Shown: one piece after another, positions 1-7,823 of the stretch
Position numbering within the stretch: the stretch's first letter is position 1
Layout: the number at the start of each line of letters is the position of its first letter
From: Christensenella sp. UBA3770
GTDB taxonomy: Bacteria; Bacillota; Clostridia; Christensenellales; CAG-1252
Length of the DNA stretch: 10,328 bases
Reading direction: 5' to 3'
Assembly (NCBI GenBank): GCA_002371075.1
Contig: DFFS01000098.1
Span: 2,741 to 13,068 of the forward strand
The notes under the pieces: model-generated
What the model was told of the DNA's origin: nothing
Seen by the model: only the letters and a program-made list of their open reading frames with translations
The model's database searches: none
Made by a program: the position numbers and the translations under genes

Positions 1-701
1 GCATCAATGGCGGCGAGAACGACGTCAAGTTGATCCGCAGTGAGAGAGGTGGGCGTGCCACCGCCGACGTAGATCGCGCGACGCGGCTTCGTCATGGGAA
101 CGGACTTTATATCCCGAACGAGCGCCTCGACGTAGGCGGGCAAATTGCTTTTGGGACGGATGACCTCCGAAAGAAAACTGCAATAGTGGCAGCGCGACGG
201 ACAAAACGGCACGTTGATAAACCAATCCTGCTTTTGCGTTTCGGCAAGATAGATGCCCTTTTGCGCATCGCAGATCTCCGCAACCAAACTTGCCTTTTCC
301 GGCGAAACGCGGAAATACTCCACGAGCTCAGATTCAGGGTCTTTCCCCTCATCGATAAGCTCGTAAAACAGTTTGGTCGGACGGATGCCGGTAAGCGAAC
401 CGTATGATAGCGAAATGCCGGTGATCTCTGAGAAAAAAACGTAAAGATCACGCTTGATAAAACGCTTTAAACAGCGCTTTTTGTATAGGTCGGTCCAAGC
501 AGCGTCAATAGGGTATTCCCGTGTGATCACGGGAAAAGACGCGGCGGAAACAAGGGTTTTTGCCCTTTTTTCATCATAAAAAAGCGATGCGGTGACCACC
601 TCTCCGTCTTCAGACAGCGTCAAATACGGAGAAAAGGCTCTGACCACCTCTTCAAGTTCGTTTTTGCAGTTTTCGTAATTGGTTTTGATCGATACATTCA
701 T
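1..701 (-). CDS. hemZ: HemZ-type oxygen-independent coproporphyrinogen III oxidase/dehydrogenase, 3' part outside window
   Basis: This radical SAM enzyme family decarboxylates coproporphyrinogen III in tetrapyrrole synthesis without oxygen. I translated 233 codons from ATG 701-699 with no stop before the left edge, so the C-terminal half is missing. An N-terminal domain of about 160 residues contains the segment SYGSLTGIRPTK, which is typical of HemZ and absent from HemN/HemW as I know them. The radical SAM cluster motif CPSRCHYC follows (Cys167, Cys171, Cys174), then GGGTPT at 213-218, which fits SAM binding. The start overlaps the stop of the upstream MBL gene as ATGA and has no clear Shine-Dalgarno, suggesting translational coupling. 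Gram-positive HemZ is often annotated as coproporphyrinogen dehydrogenase; whether this organism makes heme cannot be judged here. The family call is firm, the exact substrate less so. Confidence 0.9.
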   Translation of the reverse strand, partial: MNVSIKTNYENCKNELEEVVRAFSPYLTLSEDGEVVTASLFYDEKRAKTLVSAASFPVITREYPIDAAWTDLYKKRCLKRFIKRDLYVFFSEITGISLSYGSLTGIRPTKLFYELIDEGKDPESELVEYFRVSPEKASLVAEICDAQKGIYLAETQKQDWFINVPFCPSRCHYCSFLSEVIRPKSNLPAYVEALVRDIKSVPMTKPRRAIYVGGGTPTSLTADQLDVVLAAID

Positions 702-1342
702 AACAAGTTCAATATTGGATTTGTTGAGTATTCGTCGCCGATCGTCGTTTGACAAGAGCAAGGCGTAGCCTTGGAGGGCGCATAGCCGTGCCCGCTGTAA
801 ACTTCGGTCCCCATAGGAAGCTCAAAAAGAACGTTTGCAACAGAGCACAAAAGATCCTGCTCATCCCCCGTTGGAAAGTCGGTGCGACCATAGCTGCCGG
901 GGAAAAGCGTGTCTCCGGTAAACAGCGCGTCACCGATCAAATAGCAAACGCCTCCCGCCGTATGCCCCGGCGTATAAATGACCCGGACGGAAAAACCGTC
1001 AATGAACAAGACGTCCTCGTCCTCAACCAGCACGTCCGGCGTAAACGGGTCAAGTGCAAATCCAAGCGCGATGGCAAGGTTTGCCTTGGAAGATATGAGC
1101 GACGATTCCTCTTTGTGCGCATAGACTTTTATGCCGCTTTTTTGAAGATACGCCGCCCCAAGGGCGTGATCCGCGTGTCCGTGCGTCAAAAGCACTGCGA
1201 CGGGCGTAACCCCAAGATCTGCGCACTCGGAAAGGACCCTTTCCCCGCTTGCACCGGGATCGACAACGAGCGCCTTGTCGTTTTCCGTGACAAGATAGGT
1301 GATCTCGGAAAGAAATTCGCCTTGGATAGAATAAATCGTCAT
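698..1342 (-). CDS. MBL-fold metallo-hydrolase (glyoxalase II-like)
   Basis: This 214-residue protein is a compact metallo-beta-lactamase-fold hydrolase. Visible metal ligands are THGHADH at 53-59 (His54, His56, Asp58, His59), His127 in TPGHT, Asp144 in FTGDTLF and His185 in SGHG. That set matches the binuclear metal site of the glyoxalase II/hydroxyacylglutathione hydrolase-like branch, and the length fits the short bacterial subgroup lacking the glutathione-binding helical domain. The true substrate is unknown; thioesterase activity is a reasonable family-level guess only. The C-terminus has a small PCSCQ segment before the usual TTIGDE, possibly a local insertion. ATG 1342-1340 overlaps the recJ stop as ATGA and is preceded by AAAAGGA, an acceptable ribosome site. 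It probably shares an mRNA with recJ and hemZ. No signal peptide is seen, so it should be cytoplasmic. Confidence 0.88.
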   Translation of the reverse strand: MTIYSIQGEFLSEITYLVTENDKALVVDPGASGERVLSECADLGVTPVAVLLTHGHADHALGAAYLQKSGIKVYAHKEESSLISSKANLAIALGFALDPFTPDVLVEDEDVLFIDGFSVRVIYTPGHTAGGVCYLIGDALFTGDTLFPGSYGRTDFPTGDEQDLLCSVANVLFELPMGTEVYSGHGYAPSKATPCSCQTTIGDEYSTNPILNLL

Positions 1343-3672
1343 AAGATCCTTTTCAGCGCGAGCAGTCGCTTGTATAAGACGGAAGACGCTACGTCACCCA
1401 TCGGTCGCAACGAGAGTGAGAAACCCTGCCCCACCCCGATCGCGCCGATCTCAAACAGCACGTAGAAGCAAATCAAAAAGTCCTTTTCCTTGCCGCTTGC
1501 CACGCGTTTGGCAAGATCAACGGGCGAAGACGCGCCTGCGCCGGAAAAGACGAATCGACTGATCTTTTGATAGGTTTCCGTCAAGGATTTCTCGGAAATA
1601 TCCGCATTTTTAAAGGTTTCGGAATAAGGATAACTGCTTTTAACCACGCAAACTTCCGCCCCCGTCGTTTTTGCCAAACGAGAGACGTATCCCGTGGTGA
1701 GCGGCGTATCCATTAGCACGATTTTGCGGTAGCCGAACAGATCGGTATCGGGCGCGATGAGCACCTCATTCCACGGCGCGTCAAACGTGCGCGCATATTC
1801 AACGACGGAGCAACGATCACGAACTTCATCGTCGGATGCGGCGCGAAGAGCGCTGTCCGTTGAAAAGCTGATCAGCGCGGTACAAAACGCGTCGTCATAG
1901 AACACATCGGGCAACTCCTTTTGTTCGATCACGTTAAAATCGCACTTTTCCTCGGGATAAAGGTTGGCGCGCAGATAGCGGTTAAACAAAGTCAAGTCGT
2001 CGCCGTGCCGATCCGGCGCGCCTTTTACAAAGGTATCCGTAACGACCATTTGCGCCTTAACGACGTTCTTAAACTCATTTTTGGAGCATTCGCAAAGAAG
2101 ATCAAAGGGTACGCCGAGGCTGAGCGCGTCTGCAAGATAGCCTTTATAAAAGGCTATGATCTCGGCATTGGCGTTAAGACGCCCTTTCACGGTATCCCCC
2201 GCGCCGATCGGTGCAAAGGAAAGGTTTTCGGATGAGAATTTAAAGATGGGTTTGGGGTTGCCTAAGCCAAACGGCTCCAACAGTGCAACGTCCTCCGCAA
2301 GCGCCAACGTGACGTCCTGCGGGGAAAGCTCAAACTCATAGGCATGACTGCGCGCGTAAACCTCTTTTGAATACGTCTTTTCCAAAAAGGCGTCCATCGC
2401 GTTTCTTGCGTCGATCAGGTTCTCTTTGGCAACGGTAAGACCTGCCGCGCCCTTGTGCCCGCCAAAGCGGACGAGAAAGCGCTCTGCGCTTTTGATCGTT
2501 GCGTAAATATCAACGCCCTCACCCGCGCGTCCGCTGCCGACAAGCTCATCCTCCCCTGTCAAAAGGATGACGGGACGATTGAATTCGTTGCGTAGCCTGC
2601 CCGCTACGAGCCCGACGATACCGCCCGACCAGGATTTGTCGTAAAGCATGATGATGCGGTGCGTGGCGAGATCGTAATCTTTGAGCATTGCGCGTGCCTC
2701 AAGATAGGTCTTTTCCACCATGCTTTTGCGCACTTCGTTGGCGTGGTTCATTTTGTCCACAAGCCCCTGAAGCTCGATGTATTCTTCGCCAACAAACAGC
2801 TGTACGGTTTCAGAAGCGTCACCGAGACGACCGAGAGAATTGATGCGCGGCGCGATTTGGAAACCTACGGAATGCGGATCGACGGGAGATTTTAAGCCGA
2901 TGGATTGAATAAGCAACCTAAGACCTTTGTTGATCGCTTCGCGAGAATTGATCTTTTTTAAGCCGAGAGACACGATCAAGCGGTTTTCCCCCGTGACGGG
3001 GACAACGTCCGCAACCGTTGCGACAGCGGCAAGCTCAACGTATCGCCAAGCGGCGTCCAAGCCACCGAGTGCTTGCACCAGCTTAAACGCCACACCCGCG
3101 CCGCAAAGGTCAAAGCAAGCAGAATCCGGATTTAATTTGGGATTGACGACGATGGCTTTGGGAAGCTCCTCCGGCAACGTGTGGTGATCGGTAACGATCA
3201 GGTCGATCGCAAGGACTTCGTCCAAAAAGAGTGCCTCCTCCGTGGAGGAGATGCCGCAATCCACCGTGATGATCAGATCGGGAAAGTAGGTTTCCGCAAT
3301 ATATTCCAGCGTTTCGGTGCGGAGCCCGTAGCCCGTTTCAAACCGATTGGGAATGTAGTAATAGACAGTGGCGCCGATGGACGAAAGATAGCCGTATAGC
3401 GTGGCGGTAGCGGTGATGCCGTCGCAATCGTAATCGCCGTAAACGACGATGGTCTCATTGTTTTTGACCGCCTCTTGAATGCGAGCGACCGCCTCTTTCA
3501 TACCGGACAAAGAAAAAGCGTCCTCAAAATCATCCTTGGACGGATAGAGGAACTTGTTTGCCTTTTCTGCCGTATCAACGCCGCGGTTGACAAGCATTTC
3601 CGCCAGCATCTCATCAATGGAGAGCGCGGAACAAAGGCTTGCTACGGTTTGTTTCTTTACACTTTCATTCAT
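1339..3672 (-). CDS. recJ: Single-stranded-DNA-specific 5'-3' exonuclease RecJ
   Basis: RecJ degrades single-stranded DNA 5' to 3' in recombinational repair, mismatch repair and processing of stalled forks. The 777-residue length is close to the long Firmicutes form. The DHH phosphoesterase domain shows the metal-binding motifs GDYDCDG (79-85), VDCG (137-140) and TDHH (161-164). The DHHA1 domain shows SGGIVGLVAGRL (349-360), GSGRAGEG (379-386) and RFGGHKGAAG (402-411). An OB-like region follows at about 445-545, then a C-terminal extension of about 230 residues as in Gram-positive RecJ. Conserved sequence begins near residue 18, so ATG 3672 is well placed, but no Shine-Dalgarno precedes it: the upstream bases are the pyrimidine tract of a terminator-like hairpin. 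The stop overlaps the next start as ATGA. All motifs needed for catalysis appear intact. Confidence 0.95.
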   Translation of the reverse strand: MNESVKKQTVASLCSALSIDEMLAEMLVNRGVDTAEKANKFLYPSKDDFEDAFSLSGMKEAVARIQEAVKNNETIVVYGDYDCDGITATATLYGYLSSIGATVYYYIPNRFETGYGLRTETLEYIAETYFPDLIITVDCGISSTEEALFLDEVLAIDLIVTDHHTLPEELPKAIVVNPKLNPDSACFDLCGAGVAFKLVQALGGLDAAWRYVELAAVATVADVVPVTGENRLIVSLGLKKINSREAINKGLRLLIQSIGLKSPVDPHSVGFQIAPRINSLGRLGDASETVQLFVGEEYIELQGLVDKMNHANEVRKSMVEKTYLEARAMLKDYDLATHRIIMLYDKSWSGGIVGLVAGRLRNEFNRPVILLTGEDELVGSGRAGEGVDIYATIKSAERFLVRFGGHKGAAGLTVAKENLIDARNAMDAFLEKTYSKEVYARSHAYEFELSPQDVTLALAEDVALLEPFGLGNPKPIFKFSSENLSFAPIGAGDTVKGRLNANAEIIAFYKGYLADALSLGVPFDLLCECSKNEFKNVVKAQMVVTDTFVKGAPDRHGDDLTLFNRYLRANLYPEEKCDFNVIEQKELPDVFYDDAFCTALISFSTDSALRAASDDEVRDRCSVVEYARTFDAPWNEVLIAPDTDLFGYRKIVLMDTPLTTGYVSRLAKTTGAEVCVVKSSYPYSETFKNADISEKSLTETYQKISRFVFSGAGASSPVDLAKRVASGKEKDFLICFYVLFEIGAIGVGQGFSLSLRPMGDVASSVLYKRLLALKRIL

Positions 3673-3677
3673 CGGAT

Positions 3678-3706
3678 TAAGAAAAAGGGGCGATTTGAAC
3701 GCCCCT
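3678..3706 (-). terminator. Intrinsic terminator or attenuator after secF, directly before recJ
   Basis: On the minus strand the stem AGGGGCG pairs with CGCCCCT around a seven-base loop (hairpin 3686-3706) and is followed by TTTTTCTT. The stem can extend outward by a G-U and an A-U pair. It begins 11 bases after the secF stop and its T tract ends 5 bases before the recJ ATG. It most likely ends or attenuates the secDF transcript. If termination is incomplete, recJ and the two genes after it would be expressed at a lower level than secDF. Confidence 0.8.
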
Positions 3707-3716
3707 CTAAACTTGT

Positions 3717-4772
3717 TTACGCTTTGCGCTTTCTTTGACTCAACACATCGGAGGCGTCGCTTTGTTTTTGCGGCTGCTGTCCTTTCTTAAGCTTTGCGTT
3801 CATCACAGCGTTACGAATCAGGTAATACACCGTAGGCGCAAGGATCAAGGACGAATACGTACCGGCGATCAAACCGAACATGATGGGCCACGCGAATTGC
3901 TTTAACGAAAGCACGCCGAAGCACCCGAGCAGGAACACCGGGATCATCGTGGTGATGGTGGAAACCGCAGAACGGGTAAACGTGTCGTTAACTGCCTCTT
4001 CAACGTAAGCGTCAAGGTTGATCTTGCCGACCTTGGGTGCAAGTTTGGTGGTTTCACGGATCCTGTCGAAGACGATGATCGTGTTGTTGATGCTGTACGC
4101 AACGATCGTGATCACAGCGGCAACGTACGTGGTGTTGACCTCGATGTGGAAGATGATCGTAAACGCGATCATCATCAAAACGTCGTGGATCAAACCGATC
4201 AAAGCGGCGATACCGCTCCAGAACTCAAACCTGATCGCGATGTAGATCAGCATGACTGCGAAGATGACGACAAGCGATATCAATGCCTTTTGCAAAAGGT
4301 CTTTTGCGGAAGACGCACTGATGGACTCCAAAGAGATGTCGTCGGCGGGAATGTCCTTGTACACCTCGGTGATCTTGTCCTTCATGGCTTGGTTGCTTGC
4401 CTCAAGATCGGCGTCCTTGTTTTGATACTTGATCATAACGCCCGACTCGGAGCCGGAACCGGAACGCTGAATGTAGCTGACGTTGTAACCTGCCTTTTCC
4501 ACGATCTCGCGGAGGTTCTTGCTGTAGGAATCGTACGCGCCGTCCTCGTCAAGCGCGTTACCTACGGTAACGGTCATCACCGTGCCGCCGGTAAAGTCGA
4601 TGCCGAGGTTCATACCCTCCTGAACGTCCTTGTTGACGACGGAGAAGATGGAGAACATAATGACCGCGATCAAAATCACAACGATGGGGACCGCAAACCA
4701 AATGCGGTACTTAGAAAGGAAGTGGACGTTGTATGAACTGAGGTCTAACTTTCTGATGCTGAACTTATTCAT
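3717..4772 (-). CDS. secF: Protein translocase accessory subunit SecF
   Basis: SecF pairs with SecD in the membrane and uses the ion gradient to help pull exported proteins through SecYEG. This 351-residue protein has a first membrane helix at about 25-45, the family motif GIDFTGG at 57-63, an extracytoplasmic domain to about 160, and five further helices between about 163 and 318. The signature YSINNTIIVFDRIRE lies at 226-240 and Arg267 is in TRS. Where E. coli SecF has Asp213 (ND), this protein has Asn230 (NN, codons AAC AAC); see findings. The start overlaps the secD end by 8 bases and is preceded by a full AGGAGGTGA ribosome site at 4779-4787, so both coupling and strong initiation are expected. 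The C-terminal tail (about 325-351) is basic and Gln-rich. A terminator-like hairpin follows. Confidence 0.96.
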   Translation of the reverse strand: MNKFSIRKLDLSSYNVHFLSKYRIWFAVPIVVILIAVIMFSIFSVVNKDVQEGMNLGIDFTGGTVMTVTVGNALDEDGAYDSYSKNLREIVEKAGYNVSYIQRSGSGSESGVMIKYQNKDADLEASNQAMKDKITEVYKDIPADDISLESISASSAKDLLQKALISLVVIFAVMLIYIAIRFEFWSGIAALIGLIHDVLMMIAFTIIFHIEVNTTYVAAVITIVAYSINNTIIVFDRIRETTKLAPKVGKINLDAYVEEAVNDTFTRSAVSTITTMIPVFLLGCFGVLSLKQFAWPIMFGLIAGTYSSLILAPTVYYLIRNAVMNAKLKKGQQPQKQSDASDVLSQRKRKA

Positions 4773-6168
4773 TTTCAGTCACCTCCTCAACTGTTTTTGC
4801 TGCGTTGTCGGCGCCCTCTTCCTTGTTCTTGTTATACAAGTTGTAAAGTTTGGGGTTCTCCCTGTTGAATGCGAGGAAGCTACTGACGAGGAGCCTGGTC
4901 ACCACAAGCGCGGTGAAGATGCTGATCACGATACCGATCGCAAGGGTAAGAGCAAAGCTCTTAATGGCGGAAGTGCCAAGCAGGTACATCACCAAACAAC
5001 CGAGAAGCGTCGTGATGTTGCCGTCCATAATGGCGGAGATGGATTTCTTAAAGCCGGAAGTGACCGCCGTCTGAATGGAGATCTCACCCGTACCGATACG
5101 GTACTCATCCTTGATACGGGAGAAGATGATGACGTTTGCGTCAACCGCCATACCGATGCTGATCAGCACGCCGGCGATACCCGCAAGAGTAAGCTGCACC
5201 CACGGGAACACCGAAAGGACAAACACGTAAGTGATGATGTAGTACAAAAGCGCAATGCCGGAAGAAACGCCCAGCAAGCGATAGAGAACGATCAGGAGCA
5301 GGATGATGAGCCCGATGGCGATGCCGCCGATGATCAAGCTGCTGGACAGCGCGTTCTCACCGAGGGTCGCGCTGATCTCACGGCTTTCAACAAGCTTGAG
5401 CTCAACGTCAAAGGCACCTGCAAGGAGCTGCGTGACGATGTTGCTTGCCGCGGTGTAATCGGAAGCCCATTCGGAGCTGGTGATGATCGCCCTGCCGTCC
5501 GAGATGACCGAGTTGACCGTCGGACCCATGACCCATTCGCCATTGATCCAAATGTTGAGGGCTTTGCCGTTAAGTTCCGTTGTGGCTTTGGCAAACTTGT
5601 CCGCGCCTTCCTTGTCAAACTGCAGCGCAACGACGTAATCGTTGTCTTCGTTGACGGAAACGTAAGCGGTATCAAGATCCTTACCCGTCACCCACAAGCC
5701 GTCGTCGGTAAAGGTCTCGCCTTTGCCCTCCGTCCTAAACTCAAGGCTGGAAGGCGTGCCGATCAGGTTGAAGAGCGTTTCGGGATCGGACACATCGGGA
5801 ACTTCGACCCTGATGCGATTGTCGCCGACCTTGTTGACGGTTGCCTCGGTGTAGCCCTTGTCGTAAAGCATGGTGGAAAGCTGATCCTTCGTGCCGTCCA
5901 TACGAGAGCTGAGGTTCGTCGTGTCGGTGGTGTTTGCCTCGAAAACGGCGTAAACGCCGCCCTTCATATCAAGTCCGAGACTGATGGTCTTCGGATACGC
6001 TTTATAGTCATAAACGCCAAGCTGCCCTTTGTCAAGGGAAACGAAAGCGAAGACGGTGCCCATTGTGATCAAAATGCCGAGGATCACAAAAACCACGATC
6101 GCCTTGCCCTTCGTCATCTTGGGCTTTGTGCTATTAGAGCTGTTTTCTTTCGAAAAAGTCCTACTCAC
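4765..6168 (-). CDS. secD: Protein translocase accessory subunit SecD
   Basis: SecD forms the SecDF complex that supports late steps of Sec export. I start it at GTG 6168-6166 because GGAGG lies 8 bases upstream; a possible in-frame TTG at 6183 overlaps that ribosome site. This gives 467 residues. Seen in order: a short polar N-terminus, membrane helix at about 22-45, LGLDMKGG at 64-71, a large extracytoplasmic region to about 270, and five helices between about 276 and 428. The motif GMAVDANVIIFSRIKDE is at 339-355; its Asp343 matches the conserved ion-path Asp of the family (E. coli Asp519). The protein ends in an acidic tail. A strong promoter sits directly upstream. SecD and SecF are separate genes, unlike the fused SecDF of Bacillus. 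Confidence 0.95.
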   Translation of the reverse strand: MSRTFSKENSSNSTKPKMTKGKAIVVFVILGILITMGTVFAFVSLDKGQLGVYDYKAYPKTISLGLDMKGGVYAVFEANTTDTTNLSSRMDGTKDQLSTMLYDKGYTEATVNKVGDNRIRVEVPDVSDPETLFNLIGTPSSLEFRTEGKGETFTDDGLWVTGKDLDTAYVSVNEDNDYVVALQFDKEGADKFAKATTELNGKALNIWINGEWVMGPTVNSVISDGRAIITSSEWASDYTAASNIVTQLLAGAFDVELKLVESREISATLGENALSSSLIIGGIAIGLIILLLIVLYRLLGVSSGIALLYYIITYVFVLSVFPWVQLTLAGIAGVLISIGMAVDANVIIFSRIKDEYRIGTGEISIQTAVTSGFKKSISAIMDGNITTLLGCLVMYLLGTSAIKSFALTLAIGIVISIFTALVVTRLLVSSFLAFNRENPKLYNLYNKNKEEGADNAAKTVEEVTENE

Positions 6169-6176
6169 GGGTGTTG

Positions 6177-6181
6177 CCTCC
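6177..6181 (-). promoter_or_regulatory. Ribosome binding site deciding the secD GTG start
   Basis: GGAGG on the minus strand is followed by eight bases and then GTG 6168-6166. The alternative in-frame TTG at 6183-6181 runs into this site and has no Shine-Dalgarno of its own, so the GTG is preferred. Confidence 0.85.
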
Positions 6182-6207
6182 AATAAATAAAAATAAATAC
6201 TTAATCT

Positions 6208-6236
6208 ATTATATATGCGCCGAAAAGATTAGTCAA
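6208..6236 (-). promoter_or_regulatory. Sigma-A type promoter for secD-secF
   Basis: The minus strand has TTGACT (6231-6236), a 17-base spacer and a perfect TATAAT (6208-6213). Five of six -35 bases match consensus. The -35 box overlaps the TGA stop of scfB (6233-6235). Predicted transcription start is near 6201, giving an AT-rich leader of about 33 bases before the secD GTG. The spacer contains TTCGGCGCAT, also found in a candidate promoter upstream of yajC. Confidence 0.85.
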
Positions 6237-7600
6237 CGCTTTTTGGCGTATTTTTTCTCCACGGCATAAATGCCGAGCGAGCATTCCAGCCTTTTTTTCA
6301 TCATTTCACAGCCTGCGCCGTAGGGAGTGAAAAGGTCCTTTTCATAATAATGCGAAGCCGCAACGCAGCCGCCGCTGCAATAATACTTTGCAAAGCAATT
6401 TTCGCATTTGGCTTTATTATTGACAGTGATCTCGGCAAATTTACGCGGAACGGCGGGATCAAAGGTGCCCTCCAAGACGTTGCCGATCTTGTAATCGCTC
6501 TCGCCGACAAACTGATGGCAGGGATAAATGTCCCCCACGGGAGAAATGGCAAGATAGCCACACCCGGCGGAGCAACCCGAAAGACGCTTCATGATGCAGG
6601 GCCCCTCCGTCAGATCGATCATAAAGTGGAAAAAGTTGAACCACTTTCCGTTTGCGCGACGGTCGATATACGCTTCGGCAAGTTTGTCGTACTCCGAAAG
6701 CACCTGCCCGACTTTGTCGGCGGTGATCGCCATCGGATTTTCGGGCGGGAGAACGACGGGCTCCACCGAAATCTGGTCAAAACCCGCGTCGGCAAGCGCC
6801 AACACGTCGTTTGAAAAATCAAGATTGTACGCGGTAAAGGTGCCGCGAATGTAGTAGCGCTTGTCACCGCGAACGGCGCGGAATTTCTTTGCCGCTTGCA
6901 AAATGTGATCGTAGGCGGGAACGCCGCTGCGCGTAGTACGCACACGGTCGTGCACTTCGCGCCTGCCGTCGATGCTGATGACCACGTTGTCCATCTCACG
7001 ATTTAAAAAAACGATGTTTTCATCGTTTAAAAGGATCGCGTTGGTGGTCATTGTAAAGCTGAATTCCTTGCCATGCTCCTTTGCCGCCGCCCTGCCGTAC
7101 TCCACGGCAAACTTGACGACGTCCATGTTCATCAAGGGCTCACCGCCGAAGAAATCGATCTCCAAGCTCTTTCTCGAACCGCTTTTGGCGATCAAAAAAT
7201 CGATGGCGGCTTTGGCAACCTCCTTTGACATATAATCGCGCGCGGTGTTGTACGTGCCCTCTTTTGCAAAGCAGTATTTGCAACGCAGGTTGCAATCGTG
7301 GCAAACGTGCAGGCAAAGCGCCTTTACAAGATTGGATTTTTGATAAGGAAAGGTCTGATCAAAGCCGATGAGACCCTGCGCTTCAAGCTCGGCGATCTCC
7401 GACTCGATCTCGGTTACGTCCGCCGCGGATAATGCGGAAAAGTCCGCAAGTTCTTGCGGACTTAACTCTTCATATTTATGCTTAATGACAAGGTAAGCCT
7501 TTTTATCAACCGAATGCAAACTGTTGCTGTACGGATGATAAACCAAGTAAAAAGTTTCTCCTTTGTAGGTGAAAGGGAAACTATGGGTAATAAACCTCAT
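6233..7600 (-). CDS. scfB: SCIFF peptide radical SAM maturase (thioether-forming, SPASM domain)
   Basis: This enzyme family installs a Cys-to-Thr thioether in SCIFF precursor peptides, products now classed as ranthipeptides. The 455-residue protein has an N-terminal region (about 1-90) resembling a peptide-recognition (RRE) domain. The radical SAM motif is CNLRC-KYC (Cys103, Cys107, Cys110) within CHDCNLRCKYCFA, with GGEP at 152-155. The C-terminal SPASM region has Cys347, Cys361 (GDIYPC), Cys399, Cys402, Cys408, Cys412 and Cys431, matching the seven-Cys pattern for two auxiliary iron-sulfur clusters; Cys335, Cys343 and Cys440 are additional. The start lies 3 bases after the scfA stop with only a weak purine stretch (AAAGAGA) too far upstream, so it is probably coupled to scfA and made at a lower level. 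The pairing with a six-Cys peptide makes the identity firm. Confidence 0.96.
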   Translation of the reverse strand: MRFITHSFPFTYKGETFYLVYHPYSNSLHSVDKKAYLVIKHKYEELSPQELADFSALSAADVTEIESEIAELEAQGLIGFDQTFPYQKSNLVKALCLHVCHDCNLRCKYCFAKEGTYNTARDYMSKEVAKAAIDFLIAKSGSRKSLEIDFFGGEPLMNMDVVKFAVEYGRAAAKEHGKEFSFTMTTNAILLNDENIVFLNREMDNVVISIDGRREVHDRVRTTRSGVPAYDHILQAAKKFRAVRGDKRYYIRGTFTAYNLDFSNDVLALADAGFDQISVEPVVLPPENPMAITADKVGQVLSEYDKLAEAYIDRRANGKWFNFFHFMIDLTEGPCIMKRLSGCSAGCGYLAISPVGDIYPCHQFVGESDYKIGNVLEGTFDPAVPRKFAEITVNNKAKCENCFAKYYCSGGCVAASHYYEKDLFTPYGAGCEMMKKRLECSLGIYAVEKKYAKKR

Positions 7601-7603
7601 TTA

Positions 7604-7774
7604 TCAGATGTTCTCTTTCTTTTGAGTGGAGTTGATCCTTTCTTCTTGCTTGCAGGTCTGATTGCCGACGGTGCAGCTGGTCTTGCAGGCGGATTGGCAG
7701 CTGGACTGGCACTCGCCGCAACCCATAACGGAGGACTTTCTTTCGGTTTTCGCAATGGTGCTGATATGCTTCAT
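7604..7774 (-). CDS. scfA: SCIFF (six-cysteine) ranthipeptide precursor
   Basis: This 56-residue peptide is the substrate of the adjacent maturase. It begins MKHISTIAK, as SCIFF leaders do. Its core holds six Cys at positions 19, 22, 26, 30, 34 and 41, in the pattern CGECQSSCQSACKTSC then TVGNQTC. In characterised SCIFF peptides one thioether joins a Cys to a Thr five residues later; the equivalent pair here is Cys30 and Thr35 (inference by alignment from memory). I chose ATG 7774 because GGAAGGAG (7781-7788) lies six bases upstream; a longer reading from TTG 7816 would bury that site. A tail of 15 polar, charged residues follows the last Cys, longer than I expect for this family. It has its own strong promoter and 5' hairpin. 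No dedicated peptidase or exporter is visible in the window. Confidence 0.95.
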   Translation of the reverse strand: MKHISTIAKTERKSSVMGCGECQSSCQSACKTSCTVGNQTCKQEERINSTQKKENI

Positions 7775-7788
7775 AATTTTCTCCTTCC

Positions 7789-7814
7789 GATCAATGGTTA
7801 TCGCCCATTTGATC
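7789..7814 (-). promoter_or_regulatory. 5' leader hairpin of scfA mRNA
   Basis: GATCAAATGG pairs with CCATTGATC, nine base pairs with one bulged A, around a seven-base loop (7798-7804). The predicted transcription start is near 7817, so the hairpin would sit at the very 5' end of the message, and it ends one base before the ribosome site. It could stabilise the mRNA, or the duplex DNA could be an operator; the sequence alone does not decide. Confidence 0.6.
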
Positions 7815-7823
7815 AACGATAAA

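Noticed and set aside
4630..6186. Long plus-strand open frame of 518 codons opposite secD
   Set aside because: It is antisense to a clearly conserved SecD, its product is dominated by Asp, His, Lys and Arg with no recognisable domain, and it is explained by the reverse-frame codon bias of the real gene.
7604..7816. Longer reading of scfA from TTG 7816 (70 residues)
   Set aside because: The strong GGAAGGAG site lies inside this extension, the start would sit at the very first transcribed bases, and SCIFF leaders begin MKHI as at 7774.
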